DNA of 64,000 nt, taken from contig JADGFI010000009.1 of NCBI GenBank assembly GCA_016743945.1, positions 1 through 64,000 on the forward strand, written 5' to 3'. The stretch comes from Desulfobacteraceae bacterium. Lineage in GTDB: Bacteria; Desulfobacterota; Desulfobacteria; Desulfobacterales; Desulfobacteraceae. Numbering within the stretch: position 1 is the first letter of the stretch; each line of letters opens with the position of its first letter. Position numbers and translations under genes: made by a program. The notes beneath the pieces were generated by a model. It ran no database searches. It was not told the origin of the DNA and saw nothing but the letters and a program-made list of their open reading frames with translations. This document shows positions 44,679-54,225 of the stretch, piece by piece.

Positions 44679-45626
44679 ATGTATAAATATCTTTTCGGTC
44701 CTGTGCCGTCCCGCCGCCTGGGAATGTCCCTTGGCGTTGATCTTGTTTCCCACAAGACCTGTTCACTAGACTGCATCTATTGCGAATGCGGCAAAACCAC
44801 AGACCTGACAATCGAAAGAAAAGAGTATGTTCCCTGTGACGAGGTAATACAGGAACTTGAACACTATTTTCAAAACAATCCAGACCCTGATTATTTTACC
44901 TTTTCCGGGTCTGGCGAACCAACCCTAAACTCAAAGATCGGCATTGTACTTGAGTTTCTGAAAAAGTCAAAACCAGGGGTTAAAATTGCCGTTTTGACCA
45001 ATGGGACCCTTCTTTCCCTACAGGAAGTCAGGCGCTCGCTTTTAAATGCTGACCTTGTCATGCCATCCCTGGATGCTGCAACAACAACGGCTTTTAAAAA
45101 AATCAATAATCCCTGTGAAGAGATTGACATAGAAAAATATATCAAGGGGCTTTCAGATTTCAGGCAAGAGTACAAAGGAGAGCTTAATCTGGAGGTTTTC
45201 ATTCTGCCAGGTTATAATGACAGTATCCAGGATTTATTGATGCTCAAACAGGCAATAGACCAAATTAAACCGGATGCTGTTCAGCTAAATACCCTTGATA
45301 GGCCAGGTGTTATATCAGGTATTCATGCAGCAACCAAAGCTGAACTTGAACAGATAGCCCTTGTCCTGGGAAATGATAATATAGAGATCATTGCATCGGC
45401 CAACCAGAGAAAAGACCTGAAATCCTATAGAAGCGACATGGAATCTACAATTTTAGAAACCATAAAAAGAAGGCCCTGCACTCTTGAAGATCTGGCAAAA
45501 ATTTTGGGAACCCATATAAATGAAATAAACAAATATCTCACCCCCCTTGAACAGGACGGCAGAATAGAATCTATTTACCAGGAGCGGGGACTCTTTTACC
45601 ATACCAGAAACAAAAAATCAGAGTAA
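44679..45626 (+). CDS. radical SAM protein (wyosine/COG0731-like)
   Basis: A 315-residue radical SAM protein beginning MYKYLFGPVPSRRLG, with the cluster motif CSLDCIYCECGKT (CX3CX2C) near residue 27 and FSGSGEPTLNS, the SAM-binding GEP. The C-terminal part (residues about 260-315) adds a winged-helix-like segment. The family includes wyosine-type tRNA enzymes, but many bacterial members are uncharacterised. ATG 44679 follows AGAGG and gives the family N-terminus; an upstream in-frame start at 44589 would cross the palindrome. Confidence 0.8.
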   Translation: MYKYLFGPVPSRRLGMSLGVDLVSHKTCSLDCIYCECGKTTDLTIERKEYVPCDEVIQELEHYFQNNPDPDYFTFSGSGEPTLNSKIGIVLEFLKKSKPGVKIAVLTNGTLLSLQEVRRSLLNADLVMPSLDAATTTAFKKINNPCEEIDIEKYIKGLSDFRQEYKGELNLEVFILPGYNDSIQDLLMLKQAIDQIKPDAVQLNTLDRPGVISGIHAATKAELEQIALVLGNDNIEIIASANQRKDLKSYRSDMESTILETIKRRPCTLEDLAKILGTHINEINKYLTPLEQDGRIESIYQERGLFYHTRNKKSE

Positions 45627-45646
45627 AAACATACAATAAAACGAAG

Positions 45647-45679
45647 TCTTCGATCATGGCAAAAAGCCATGATCGAAGA
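45647..45679. other. 14-bp hairpin after radical SAM gene
   Basis: TCTTCGATCATGGC, loop AAAAA, GCCATGATCGAAGA. It lies 21 bases after the stop and lacks a T-run; it may be a Rho-dependent or stabilising 3' end. Confidence 0.5.
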
Positions 45680-45770
45680 ACAAAAAACACGTCTGTAATA
45701 ATTTGGACCAGATTCCCCTTACTAAACGAACTGATCCTCTGTCATTTTTCCTCTGGGGTCTGTCCTGAAT

Positions 45771-45887
45771 AATATCAAAAGCCTGCTATCCCGGCACAAG
45801 TATGAAAATGAATTATGTACTTGCACGCTCGGACACTGGGTAACCAAATACCATCGCCGAGGTGTCACTTATTCTTCTCAAAGATAA
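45771..45887 (+). pseudogene. possible IS200-type transposase scrap
   Basis: One frame reads ...CTLGHWVTKYHRRGVTYSSQR then stops. The H-W-V-T-K-Y-x-R-R pattern recalls the start of IS200/IS605 TnpA proteins, but only about 15 residues are comparable. The rest of 45680-46073 is without a recognisable gene, apart from an 8-bp inverted repeat (AATAAACC/GGTTTATT) near 45910-45932. Confidence 0.2.
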
Positions 45888-46073
45888 GGAGTCCTGAAGT
45901 TATGACAATAAACCTTGACGCAGGGTTTATTTGTCTGATACTCAAATTTCAGGAATTTTTTACACCCATTAATCGAATTTTTTGGATATTTGCAGCGATT
46001 ATGTATAAAAATCTTTCTTTGTCTCCTCCATTATTCTGTAATATCCCTACTCCTGTGCCCCCCATTTAATTTA

Positions 46074-48521
46074 ATGAAAAAAATCGAATCCATTCTTCTC
46101 CTGTTTTTTATTTTAATGCTGGCAAGCTGTTTTTCATCTTCATCCACTGATCTTTCAAAAGAGGGGGCCCCTCTTTTGTTGACCCCATCTGAACAAAAAT
46201 GGATCAAAAACCATCCCGTTATTTTATGTGCTTCGGACCCTGATTTCCCGCCCGTGGAATTTTTCAATTCATACGGCCAGTATGAAGGACTGGTGGCTGA
46301 ATATCTTGAACTGATTTTCAATCGTGTGGGGTTGGAAAAAAAAATGGTCCATCTAAAAAAATGGACAGATGTCCTGGACCATGCCCGTCAAAAAAAAATC
46401 GATCTTGTCACCGCCGCAGCCAAGAGCAACCAGAGGAGCCAATATCTTGACTTTTCAAAACCCTTTATTGAAATTCCCTGGGTCATCATTACCCGGCAGC
46501 AGGTCGATCAGGAATTGACAGCAGCCAAACTCAAAGGCATGAAAGTTTCCGTGGTCAGACAATATGCCGCCCATGAGTATATTGCCAGTTATTACCCCGA
46601 CCTGGACCTGGACCTGGTACCGGATATTCAAACGGGATTGAGAAAAGTCTCGTTTGGAATGGTGGATGCCATGGTTGCCAATATTGCCTCGGTCTCGTAT
46701 TATATTGAAAAAAAAGGCATCACCAACCTGAAGGTGGCCGGAGAAATAAACTTTACCTATGAGCTTTGCTTTGCCCCCATAAAAGACCATCCCGAATTAA
46801 CTCAAATCCTCAACAAAGGGTTTGCAAGCCTGAGCCCCTATGAGATCAGGACCATCTACAGCAAATGGATCAGTCTTGAGCGATCGCCCGTGTTGAACAA
46901 GAAAATGCTGGTCTCGCTTGTTATCATTGCAGGGATTGTCTTTATGCTGATTGCCATTGTAATCGGATGGAACAGAACCCTTAGAATTGCTGTGGAGGAA
47001 AAGACAGGCGCTCTCAAAAGAGAAGTAATCAAGCATGAGAGGGCAAAACTTGCCATTGCCGAAACCGAAAACCGGTACAGGGGGATCTTTGAAAATACCC
47101 AAAGCGGGGTCATTGTGTACAAGGTTGTTGATAATGGGAATGATTTTATCGGACTGGATTTCAACAACTCCGTCAAAATAATTGATAAATTTAACCGGCA
47201 AGATATAATTGGGAAAAGCATAAAAGAGATATTTCCCGGGATTGAGGAATTCGGGCTGTTTTCACTTGTACAAAAAACATGGAAAACCAGCGGACCATAC
47301 CATTTTCCGGCCAAATTTTACAAGGATGACAGGATCCAGGGATGGCGGGACTATTTTGTCTACAAACTGCCTTCGGATGAAATTGTTACGGTCTATTCAG
47401 ATGAAACAGACCGTATTCTAGCTGAAAAGGCATTAAAAAAAAGCGAAGAAAAACTTGCAGGCATAATCCACTCGATAAACGACCACATGGTTATGCTTGA
47501 TGAAGAACTCAATATCCTCTGGGCCAACAATACAGCTCAGAAGGCCTTTGGGAAAGACCTTGAAGATGAAAAATGCTATAGAATTTTTGCCGGACAGAAT
47601 GAACCGTGTAAAAATTGTGTTGCAAAAAAATGTTTTGAACAAGGTCATATGCAGGAGCAGGAGATCAGCCTGAAAAAAAGGGATGGTTCACATTTTGACT
47701 TCAGGGAGACGGCGAATCCTGCCTCTCTGAACAAACAAGGACGCCCCAAGACCGTTGTCTCCATTTTCCGAGATATAACCCAGAGAAAGGCCCTGGCAGC
47801 AGAAGCCATGCGGGCCGGTCATCTTGCCTCCATTGGAGAACTTGCCGCAGGGGTTGCCCATGAAATAAACAACCCCATCAATAGTATCATAAACCTTGCC
47901 CAGATCATTCTCAACCAGGACAAAAAAAACGGGGAAGAAAATGATATAGCCCTCAGGATGATCAATGAAGGCACTCGAATTGCCGGTATTGTGAGCAGTC
48001 TTTTGGTCTTTGCAAAGGACCAGAAAGGTTACAAGATGCTTGTAAGTCTCAAGGACATTCTGGCAGAAACCCTTGCGTTGACCGAGACTCAGATTATTAA
48101 AAACGGCATACTCATTGACGTGGAACTTCCTTCTGACCTGCCAATGATTTTTGGTCACATGCAGCAGATACAGCAGGTATTTTTAAATCTTATCAACAAT
48201 TCGCGTTTTGCCCTGAATCATAAAACCTTTAGGGAAAATTCATCAAAGGCCATCAAAATCAAGGCATGGGTTGAAAACCACATGGAAAAAGAGCATGTGA
48301 GAATCCTTTTTGAGGATAATGGAACTGGAATTTCCGACCTAGTACTTGACCATGTCACGACCCCCTTTTTTACAACCAAACCAGGCGGAGAGGGAACGGG
48401 CCTGGGACTGAGCATCAGTCACGGAATTATCAGCGATCACAAAGGCAAAATGATGATTGAAAGCAAGGTAAATGAATACACAAGGGTCATTATTGACCTT
48501 CCCATAGGAGACAGAGCATGA
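46074..48521 (+). CDS. sensor histidine kinase, lipoprotein-type, with SBP_bac_3 and PAS domains
   Basis: An 815-residue kinase. The start at ATG 46074 gives a lipoprotein signal (MKKIESILLLFFILMLASC). Domains in order: periplasmic solute-binding type 3 (LCASDPDFPPVEFFN to about residue 275), a transmembrane helix (LVSLVIIAGIVFMLIAIVIGW), two PAS-like regions with a cysteine cluster (CYRIFAGQNEPCKNCVAKKC), and the kinase core: H box GELAAGVAHEINNPINSI, N box NLINNSRFAL, G box GTGLGLSISHGI. The binding domain suggests an amino-acid-like ligand. The stop overlaps the next ATG (ATGA); they form a cognate pair. Confidence 0.88.
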   Translation: MKKIESILLLFFILMLASCFSSSSTDLSKEGAPLLLTPSEQKWIKNHPVILCASDPDFPPVEFFNSYGQYEGLVAEYLELIFNRVGLEKKMVHLKKWTDVLDHARQKKIDLVTAAAKSNQRSQYLDFSKPFIEIPWVIITRQQVDQELTAAKLKGMKVSVVRQYAAHEYIASYYPDLDLDLVPDIQTGLRKVSFGMVDAMVANIASVSYYIEKKGITNLKVAGEINFTYELCFAPIKDHPELTQILNKGFASLSPYEIRTIYSKWISLERSPVLNKKMLVSLVIIAGIVFMLIAIVIGWNRTLRIAVEEKTGALKREVIKHERAKLAIAETENRYRGIFENTQSGVIVYKVVDNGNDFIGLDFNNSVKIIDKFNRQDIIGKSIKEIFPGIEEFGLFSLVQKTWKTSGPYHFPAKFYKDDRIQGWRDYFVYKLPSDEIVTVYSDETDRILAEKALKKSEEKLAGIIHSINDHMVMLDEELNILWANNTAQKAFGKDLEDEKCYRIFAGQNEPCKNCVAKKCFEQGHMQEQEISLKKRDGSHFDFRETANPASLNKQGRPKTVVSIFRDITQRKALAAEAMRAGHLASIGELAAGVAHEINNPINSIINLAQIILNQDKKNGEENDIALRMINEGTRIAGIVSSLLVFAKDQKGYKMLVSLKDILAETLALTETQIIKNGILIDVELPSDLPMIFGHMQQIQQVFLNLINNSRFALNHKTFRENSSKAIKIKAWVENHMEKEHVRILFEDNGTGISDLVLDHVTTPFFTTKPGGEGTGLGLSISHGIISDHKGKMMIESKVNEYTRVIIDLPIGDRA

Positions 48522-50188
48522 CCGTAAAAATACTGATAGTGGATGATGAGGAAAATATCTGTTTTACCCTTGGCCGGTTCCTGGCCGAAGAAGGGTACAA
48601 GGTCACAACTGCTGACGAATTTGAGATTGCCCTGCAAAGACTAAATGAAACCAGGTTTGATCTGGTGTTTGTGGACATTTTGCTCAAAGGCCGCAGCGGC
48701 ATTGATATATTAAGAGCTGTAAAGAAAAAAAATTCAAACTGTCCTGTGGTTATGATCACAGGAGTACCTACTGTTGAGACTGCTTCAGAAGCTGTCAGGT
48801 TAGGGGCCTTTGATTACCTGCCCAAACCCGTACTACAGGATGCCCTGCTCAAGATTGCAAAAACAGCATTAAAATACAAAAGGCTTGTTGATGAAAAAGA
48901 GAGGTACAAGTCCAACCTGGAGGCCATTTTCTCAAGTGTTAAAGACGCTCTCATTTCTGTTGATAAAGATTTGAACATAATCGAAATCAACAGGGCTGCT
49001 GAAAAAACATGCACACTCTTAAGCCATGTGTGCAAGGGTAAATCCTTGCGCTCCCTTGACCTGTCCTGCAGCGGCCAATGCATAAAGGCGCTTGAAGAGA
49101 CCATCTCTTTGCGAAAAACCATGGAATATTCCCAGGTCATGTGCGGCCATGAACGAAACAAACAACAGGTGGTAAATCTCACAGCATCCCCGTTGCTGGA
49201 CTCTAAGGGCAATCTGACCGGAGGTATCCTGGCCGTCAGGGATCAGACACGCCTTTTCATGCTTGAACAGAAAATAAAGATTCGCCACAAATACCATAAT
49301 ATCATTGGAAAAAGTAAACCCTTTCAAAAAATTTTTTCCATGATTGATATCCTTTCAGATGTAAAATCAACTGTTTTGATTTCAGGTGAAAGCGGCACGG
49401 GAAAAGAGCTTGTTGCAGATGCAATTCACTTTAAAGGAAATGATCCTAAAAAACCATTTGTAAAAGTCAATTGTGCCGCACTTTCGGAAACGCTCCTTGA
49501 AAGTGAATTGTTCGGCCATGTTAAAGGAGCTTTCAGCGGTGCCATCAAAGACAGAAAAGGACGTTTCGAACATGCCGACGGCGGTACGATTTTCCTGGAT
49601 GAGGTGGGGGAAATGTTGCCCAGAACGCAGATCAGGCTACTGCGAATTCTACAGGAGCAGGAATTTGAACGGGTTGGTGATTCTGAAACCATCAAGGTTG
49701 ATCTGCGCGTCATTGCGGCAACCAACCGGGACCTGCAAAAAGAAGTTGCCAGCGGACGGTTCCGCCAGGACCTGTATTACCGGCTCAAGGTGGTTGAGAT
49801 CAAACTGCCCCCATTACACCAGAGAAGAGAAGATATCCCATTGCTGGTGCAGGCTTTTATCAATACCTTTAACGAGCAGTTCAAAAAACAGGTCAAACGC
49901 GTTTCAGACAATGCCTGCCATGCCTTTATGCAATATTCATGGCCCGGCAATATCAGGGAACTCAAACATGCCATTGAGCATGCATTTATTCTCTGCCAGT
50001 CAAATGTCATTGAATTAAAGGATCTTCCTTCCGAACTCAGACCGGGTGGGGAGACTACCACAAAAGAAAATCTGCTTTACGCCCTGAACAAGTCCCGCTG
50101 GAATATAACAAAAACGGCAAAGTACCTTAAAATGAGCCGACAGCACCTTTACAGAAAGATGAAAGCCCATGAGATTTCCAATTCCTAG
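48518..50188 (+). CDS. sigma-54-dependent NtrC-family response regulator
   Basis: A 556-residue regulator: receiver domain (phospho-acceptor in VFVDILLKG), a PAS-like segment (residues about 130-250), AAA+ domain with Walker A ISGESGTGKELVADAI, the sigma-54 contact loop ELFGHVKGAFSGA and Walker B GGTIFLDEVGE, and a C-terminal Fis-type helix-turn-helix (NITKTAKYLKMSRQHLYRKM). It should activate sigma-54 promoters; the only clear one seen is at 56658-56673 ahead of the ABC transporter operon. It is translationally coupled to the kinase. Confidence 0.93.
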   Translation: MTVKILIVDDEENICFTLGRFLAEEGYKVTTADEFEIALQRLNETRFDLVFVDILLKGRSGIDILRAVKKKNSNCPVVMITGVPTVETASEAVRLGAFDYLPKPVLQDALLKIAKTALKYKRLVDEKERYKSNLEAIFSSVKDALISVDKDLNIIEINRAAEKTCTLLSHVCKGKSLRSLDLSCSGQCIKALEETISLRKTMEYSQVMCGHERNKQQVVNLTASPLLDSKGNLTGGILAVRDQTRLFMLEQKIKIRHKYHNIIGKSKPFQKIFSMIDILSDVKSTVLISGESGTGKELVADAIHFKGNDPKKPFVKVNCAALSETLLESELFGHVKGAFSGAIKDRKGRFEHADGGTIFLDEVGEMLPRTQIRLLRILQEQEFERVGDSETIKVDLRVIAATNRDLQKEVASGRFRQDLYYRLKVVEIKLPPLHQRREDIPLLVQAFINTFNEQFKKQVKRVSDNACHAFMQYSWPGNIRELKHAIEHAFILCQSNVIELKDLPSELRPGGETTTKENLLYALNKSRWNITKTAKYLKMSRQHLYRKMKAHEISNS

Positions 50189-50217
50189 CTCAGCTTTCAT
50201 AACCAGCTGTTTTTCCT

Positions 50218-50262
50218 GGGGTCAGGGCTGAAGTTTTAAAGGGTGAGCTAGGATATGACCCC
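50218..50262. repeat. REP-like palindromic element, copy 2
   Basis: Arms GGGGTCA (50218-50224) and TGACCCC (50256-50262) match those of the element at 38215-38290; the interior differs. It sits between convergent genes, a typical place for such elements. Confidence 0.45.
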
Positions 50263-50264
50263 CC

Positions 50265-51041
50265 CTATAGTACCAGTTTTGTATCAGCGGTTATTTTCTC
50301 CCGCAACTCCAAAAAATCCTTGTCAAGATGATTCCTGGGCCTGGGTAAATCAACCTCATAGATATTTTTTATCCTGCCGGGCAGCTTGCCTTCCATGGTC
50401 ACAATGCGGTCGGCCAGGAAAACTGCCTCTTCAACATTGCTGGTCACAAACAGAATCGTTCTTTTTTCCATTTCCCAGATTCGTTCTATCTCCTGCTCCA
50501 TAAATACCCTGGTCTGGGCATCAAGCTGGCCAAAGGGTTCATCTAAAAGCATTATCTCAGGTTTATTGGCATAGGCCCTGGCAATGCCAACTCTTTGTTT
50601 CATGCCACCACTCAATTGATGGGGAAAATGTTTTTCAAACCCCTTGAGACCGACAAGATCAATATAATGCTGGGCCAGTTCCCTGCGTTCAGCTTTTTTC
50701 ATGCCCCGCAATTTAGGCCCCATCTCGACATTTCCCATTACGGATCGCCAGAAAAAAAGCATATAGGATTGAAACACAAGCCCCCGTTCAGGTGATGGGC
50801 CCTCAACATTTTTTCCCTTAAAAAGCACCCGGCCCTTTGTCGGTTCCAACAGACCGGCAATGGCTCTGAGAAGAGTTGTCTTGCCGCATTGGCCAGGACC
50901 CAGCAATACCAAAAATTCATTGTTCTTTACATTCAGGGATATATCATCCAGCACATGAATCTGCTGCTTTCCTTTTTGAATAAATGCCTGGCTCAGGTTT
51001 TCACAAACAATTATATCTTCTTGAATTCTGTCACTGGTCAA
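50265..51041 (-). CDS. ABC transporter ATPase, nitrate/sulfonate/taurine type (second copy)
   Basis: ATPase of the SsuB/TauB/NrtD family, 258 residues. The Walker A region is LLGPGQCGKTTLLRAIAG, with signature LSGGMKQRVGIARAY and Walker B IMLLDEPFGQLD. In Walker A the usual G-P-S-G-C-G-K is GPGQCGK. It is the last gene of the operon and would pair with the ATPase at 54226 as a heterodimer, or serve one of the two permeases. Confidence 0.87.
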   Translation of the reverse strand: MTSDRIQEDIIVCENLSQAFIQKGKQQIHVLDDISLNVKNNEFLVLLGPGQCGKTTLLRAIAGLLEPTKGRVLFKGKNVEGPSPERGLVFQSYMLFFWRSVMGNVEMGPKLRGMKKAERRELAQHYIDLVGLKGFEKHFPHQLSGGMKQRVGIARAYANKPEIMLLDEPFGQLDAQTRVFMEQEIERIWEMEKRTILFVTSNVEEAVFLADRIVTMEGKLPGRIKNIYEVDLPRPRNHLDKDFLELREKITADTKLVL

Positions 51042-51184
51042 AGCTCTTCTCCTTTAGATCTGTTGATTTATCAACACTTTTAATCCTGTACGTTCTGATT
51101 TGACAAAATAATTTTCCAAAATTATCACTTTCCACTCTGATTTAAACCATGGTTATAATCAGGCATCAATCGGACATGGTCCAA

Positions 51185-52036
51185 TCAATTATTGCCGGGA
51201 TTACGCTTCCAGGGGCAGAGAAATTTTTCAAGTCCGGTGACCATAAGGGTTACCATTGTGGCAACGATGGCTATAATTACCATGCCTCCCAGTACAAGTT
51301 CGGGTTTGGACATTTTCATGCCCCTGATAATGATCCAGCCAAGTCCTGCCCGGGCACTTACAAGTTCAGCTGCCAGCACACAGGTCCAGGATATGCTCAA
51401 AGAAATCTGGATACCTGCAAAAAGTGCAGGCAGGGCAGCAGGAAAACTGACCTGAATAATCTCCTGCCATCTGTTACCGCCCAGAACCCTCACAACATCA
51501 TACAGCTCTTCTTCTATTATTCGAACCCCGCTGTAAGCATTCAAAACGCAGGGTACAAAAGCACCAATGACAATAATAAATATTTTTGAGGACTCTCCTA
51601 TTCCAAACCACAGGATGGCAACCGAAATCCATGCAAGGGGAGGCATGGGCTTGAGCAGATCAAAAAGAGATTTACAAAATGCATTTACATAGCGGTTTAG
51701 GGCCATGAACAGTCCCAGGGGGATTCCAAGTGCGGCTCCTATGCCAAACCCTACAAAAACCCGCCGGGTGCTTGCCCAGATATGCTGCAGCAAATTTTTC
51801 CCCGCAAGTTTTACGGTCATCAGTCTTTCCATTTCCCGAAGTGTTTCCATGGGAGTGGCAAGGGAATTGCCCAAAAGCCTTAATTCTGCGACATAATGCC
51901 ACACAAGCATGAATCCTGTGAAGGAAACAACATAAAGAAAGTATTCATTAGTGATCAAACTAATGAGACTAAAATCTTTTTTTTCTTTAACCTGAATTAC
52001 AATCTCATCTGCGACGGATGAATTAGCTGTGCTCAT
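51185..52036 (-). CDS. ABC transporter permease, nitrate/sulfonate/taurine type
   Basis: Inner-membrane permease of 283 residues (SsuC/TauC-like) with about six helices. The EAA-type loop with the conserved glycine is in VLGGNRWQEIIQVSFPAALPALFAGIQI. It begins 4 bases after the stop of the second permease gene, in a tight operon. Two different permeases in one operon suggest a heterodimeric channel. Confidence 0.87.
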   Translation of the reverse strand: MSTANSSVADEIVIQVKEKKDFSLISLITNEYFLYVVSFTGFMLVWHYVAELRLLGNSLATPMETLREMERLMTVKLAGKNLLQHIWASTRRVFVGFGIGAALGIPLGLFMALNRYVNAFCKSLFDLLKPMPPLAWISVAILWFGIGESSKIFIIVIGAFVPCVLNAYSGVRIIEEELYDVVRVLGGNRWQEIIQVSFPAALPALFAGIQISLSISWTCVLAAELVSARAGLGWIIIRGMKMSKPELVLGGMVIIAIVATMVTLMVTGLEKFLCPWKRNPGNN

Positions 52037-52040
52037 TGTG

Positions 52041-52835
52041 TTATCTCCTGATTTTAGACATAAATCGTTTTTCCAGCATATCGACAGCCACGCCGATCAT
52101 GGCACCGCCAAACCCAACAGTGACCATTCCGAGGACAACCATGGACGGCATGGCTAAACGGCGCCCCATGCTTATCAGATATCCAAGCCCCTGGTTGGCG
52201 GCAAGCATTTCCGCTCCGACCAGGTTTGTCCAGCAATAGGCAAGGGAGATCTGAAGGGCTCCAAAAATCATGGGCAGGGCCGAAGGCACACATATTGTCT
52301 TGAAAATCTGCCAGTCAGAAGCGCCATAGGTCCGGGCCATCTGTATGAGGGTCGGATTTGTCATTTTTACTCCGGCCCAGGCGTTAATTGTAAAAGGAAC
52401 GATTCCGGCAATCCAGATGATAAATATCTTGCCCGTAAGGCCAATGCCGAACCAGAAAATGCACAGCGGTATCCAGGCAATGGGAGGAATGGGGCGAATG
52501 AGTTCAAATATTGGACGGGCAATCCCTCTGGCAACTTTATACCAGCCCATAAAAAGCCCCAGGGGTGTACCTATGATAAAGGCCAAAAAATAGGCAGTAA
52601 CTGCCTCCTGGGCGCTCACCCAGGCATGGATGCCCAATGTGCTTCCGTCCGGATTAGCATTGGACAGCTTGTAAAAAAAGAGTTTTATGACTTCAGAAGG
52701 GCTTGCCATCATTGTTGACGGCATAATTCCTGTGTCTACTATAAATTCCCAGACCCCGAAAAAAACAGCAATACTTAAAAATGGTGCCAGTTTTAATATC
52801 AGGGGGGAATGAATTTTCATGTCCTCATTTGCCAT
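52041..52835 (-). CDS. ABC transporter permease, nitrate/sulfonate/taurine type
   Basis: A 264-residue permease similar to the next gene but clearly divergent. It has six hydrophobic helices and the cytoplasmic coupling loop YGASDWQIFKTICVPSALPMIFGALQI. It precedes the other permease and follows the binding protein with a 176-base gap that shows nothing recognisable. Confidence 0.87.
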   Translation of the reverse strand: MANEDMKIHSPLILKLAPFLSIAVFFGVWEFIVDTGIMPSTMMASPSEVIKLFFYKLSNANPDGSTLGIHAWVSAQEAVTAYFLAFIIGTPLGLFMGWYKVARGIARPIFELIRPIPPIAWIPLCIFWFGIGLTGKIFIIWIAGIVPFTINAWAGVKMTNPTLIQMARTYGASDWQIFKTICVPSALPMIFGALQISLAYCWTNLVGAEMLAANQGLGYLISMGRRLAMPSMVVLGMVTVGFGGAMIGVAVDMLEKRFMSKIRR

Positions 52836-53011
52836 TGTTCGTTTCTCCCGATCAAATATTTATCCTGAGTCTGTGTAAAAACGTTAAAGGTCAAAAATAT
52901 TAAACAAAACAGCCTTGATTTTTACAATATCAAATTTCACAGGATGGATACTCTTAAATGCTTTTCAAGTTTAACGGGGAGCATTGATGCCCCCCGTTGT
53001 GCAGTCAATTG

Positions 53012-54094
53012 CTATTTTATGGGAGTTTTCACCATCTTCAGATATTTGTCAGTAATACACTCCCCGCCTTTAATCTTGTCAAACTCTGCATCGGTTAACC
53101 GGCCATTTGCATGGAGGAACTCTGCTATGAGGCGTTCCCATCTCTGAACTTCAGACTCACCTTTGGAGGCATCCATGATTTTCAATTGCTCCTCATATTG
53201 GATAACAGGATGCATTTCAATATCCTTTTTAGCTGCCTCAAACGTATATTCCATGCCTGCCCAGTCCAAATACATTTCCTGGAAAAGTTTGACATTTTCA
53301 TCGGTTGCGCCTTCTGTGGCTATTTTCTTGATACCCCGGAACATGACATCCAAATATTTTGCAACTATTTCAGGATTTTTGTCACAAAAGTCCTTTCCGC
53401 CGATAAATGTAATGGGAAGTGCCCTTTTGCTGGTGTCTACATTGGCAACTTCAACCCAGCCTCTTTCAACAGCCGTGTAGTTGTAGGGTGCCCACAAGCA
53501 GGCAAAATCACCTACACCAGACTGAAAAGCTGCCATTATGGATGCCTGGTCCATCTGTTTAACAATCACATCGCTGTCTTTGAGTCCAAAAATATTCAAA
53601 TAGGAACTCATGGCATAGTGGGCAGAAGAAACGGTTGTAACCAGAAAGACTTTCTTTTTAATCTGATCTGCCTTTCCGTAAACTTCGGGGTAACCTGCAA
53701 CAGAACCTTTAACAGATGCCACATCACTGTCAGGGCGGGCAAAAACCGAATTACAAAAGGATTCATTATTACCAATACCGAGCAGATAAGCACCATAACG
53801 AAGGGCCCCAAAGGTATAAGGAACTCCGCCGGTAAGCCCCACGTCCCATTGTTTGGCAGGAAGGGCTTCCAATTGCTGCATGCCGCTTTCAAAATAGAGA
53901 ATATTAAAATCCAGACCTGCTTCCTTGTCCCAGCCCATCTTCTTGGCATACCAGGGGAAAAAAGTTTCATGTTCAGGCATGGCGCACATATTTAATTTAA
54001 AATCCTTTGCAGAGGCCATATTGACGGCTGCAAAACCGCAGAACATCGCCGAAACAAGTAATCCACAAATAATAGTTTTCATAGAATTTAGCAT
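53012..54094 (-). CDS. periplasmic substrate-binding protein, SsuA/TauA/NMT1-like
   Basis: A 360-residue binding protein with a signal peptide (MLNSMKTIICGLLVSAMFCGFAAVNMASA). It belongs to the nitrate/sulfonate/taurine binding group: MPEHETFFPWYAKKMGWDKEAGLDF and the loop DVGLTGGVPYTFGALRYGAY. The cleft residues are not diagnostic for one ligand; taurine or another small sulfonate or omega-amino acid is inferred from the neighbouring tpa-xsc block and mmsA. AAGGAG lies 7 bases before ATG 54094. Confidence 0.85.
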   Translation of the reverse strand: MLNSMKTIICGLLVSAMFCGFAAVNMASAKDFKLNMCAMPEHETFFPWYAKKMGWDKEAGLDFNILYFESGMQQLEALPAKQWDVGLTGGVPYTFGALRYGAYLLGIGNNESFCNSVFARPDSDVASVKGSVAGYPEVYGKADQIKKKVFLVTTVSSAHYAMSSYLNIFGLKDSDVIVKQMDQASIMAAFQSGVGDFACLWAPYNYTAVERGWVEVANVDTSKRALPITFIGGKDFCDKNPEIVAKYLDVMFRGIKKIATEGATDENVKLFQEMYLDWAGMEYTFEAAKKDIEMHPVIQYEEQLKIMDASKGESEVQRWERLIAEFLHANGRLTDAEFDKIKGGECITDKYLKMVKTPIK

Positions 54095-54225
54095 TTGATC
54101 TCTCCTTATTGTTTATAATAACATCTAATTGAATTCTGCCTTAAATATCCATATTTTTTAATGTTCTGTCATTAACAGACACTGACTCACCTCCCTTTGA
54201 CTCTGTATTCAAGACTAAACACTTG

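Noticed and set aside
53111..53995. 294-codon plus-strand ORF
   Set aside because: Antisense shadow of the binding-protein gene, which has a signal peptide and family motifs.
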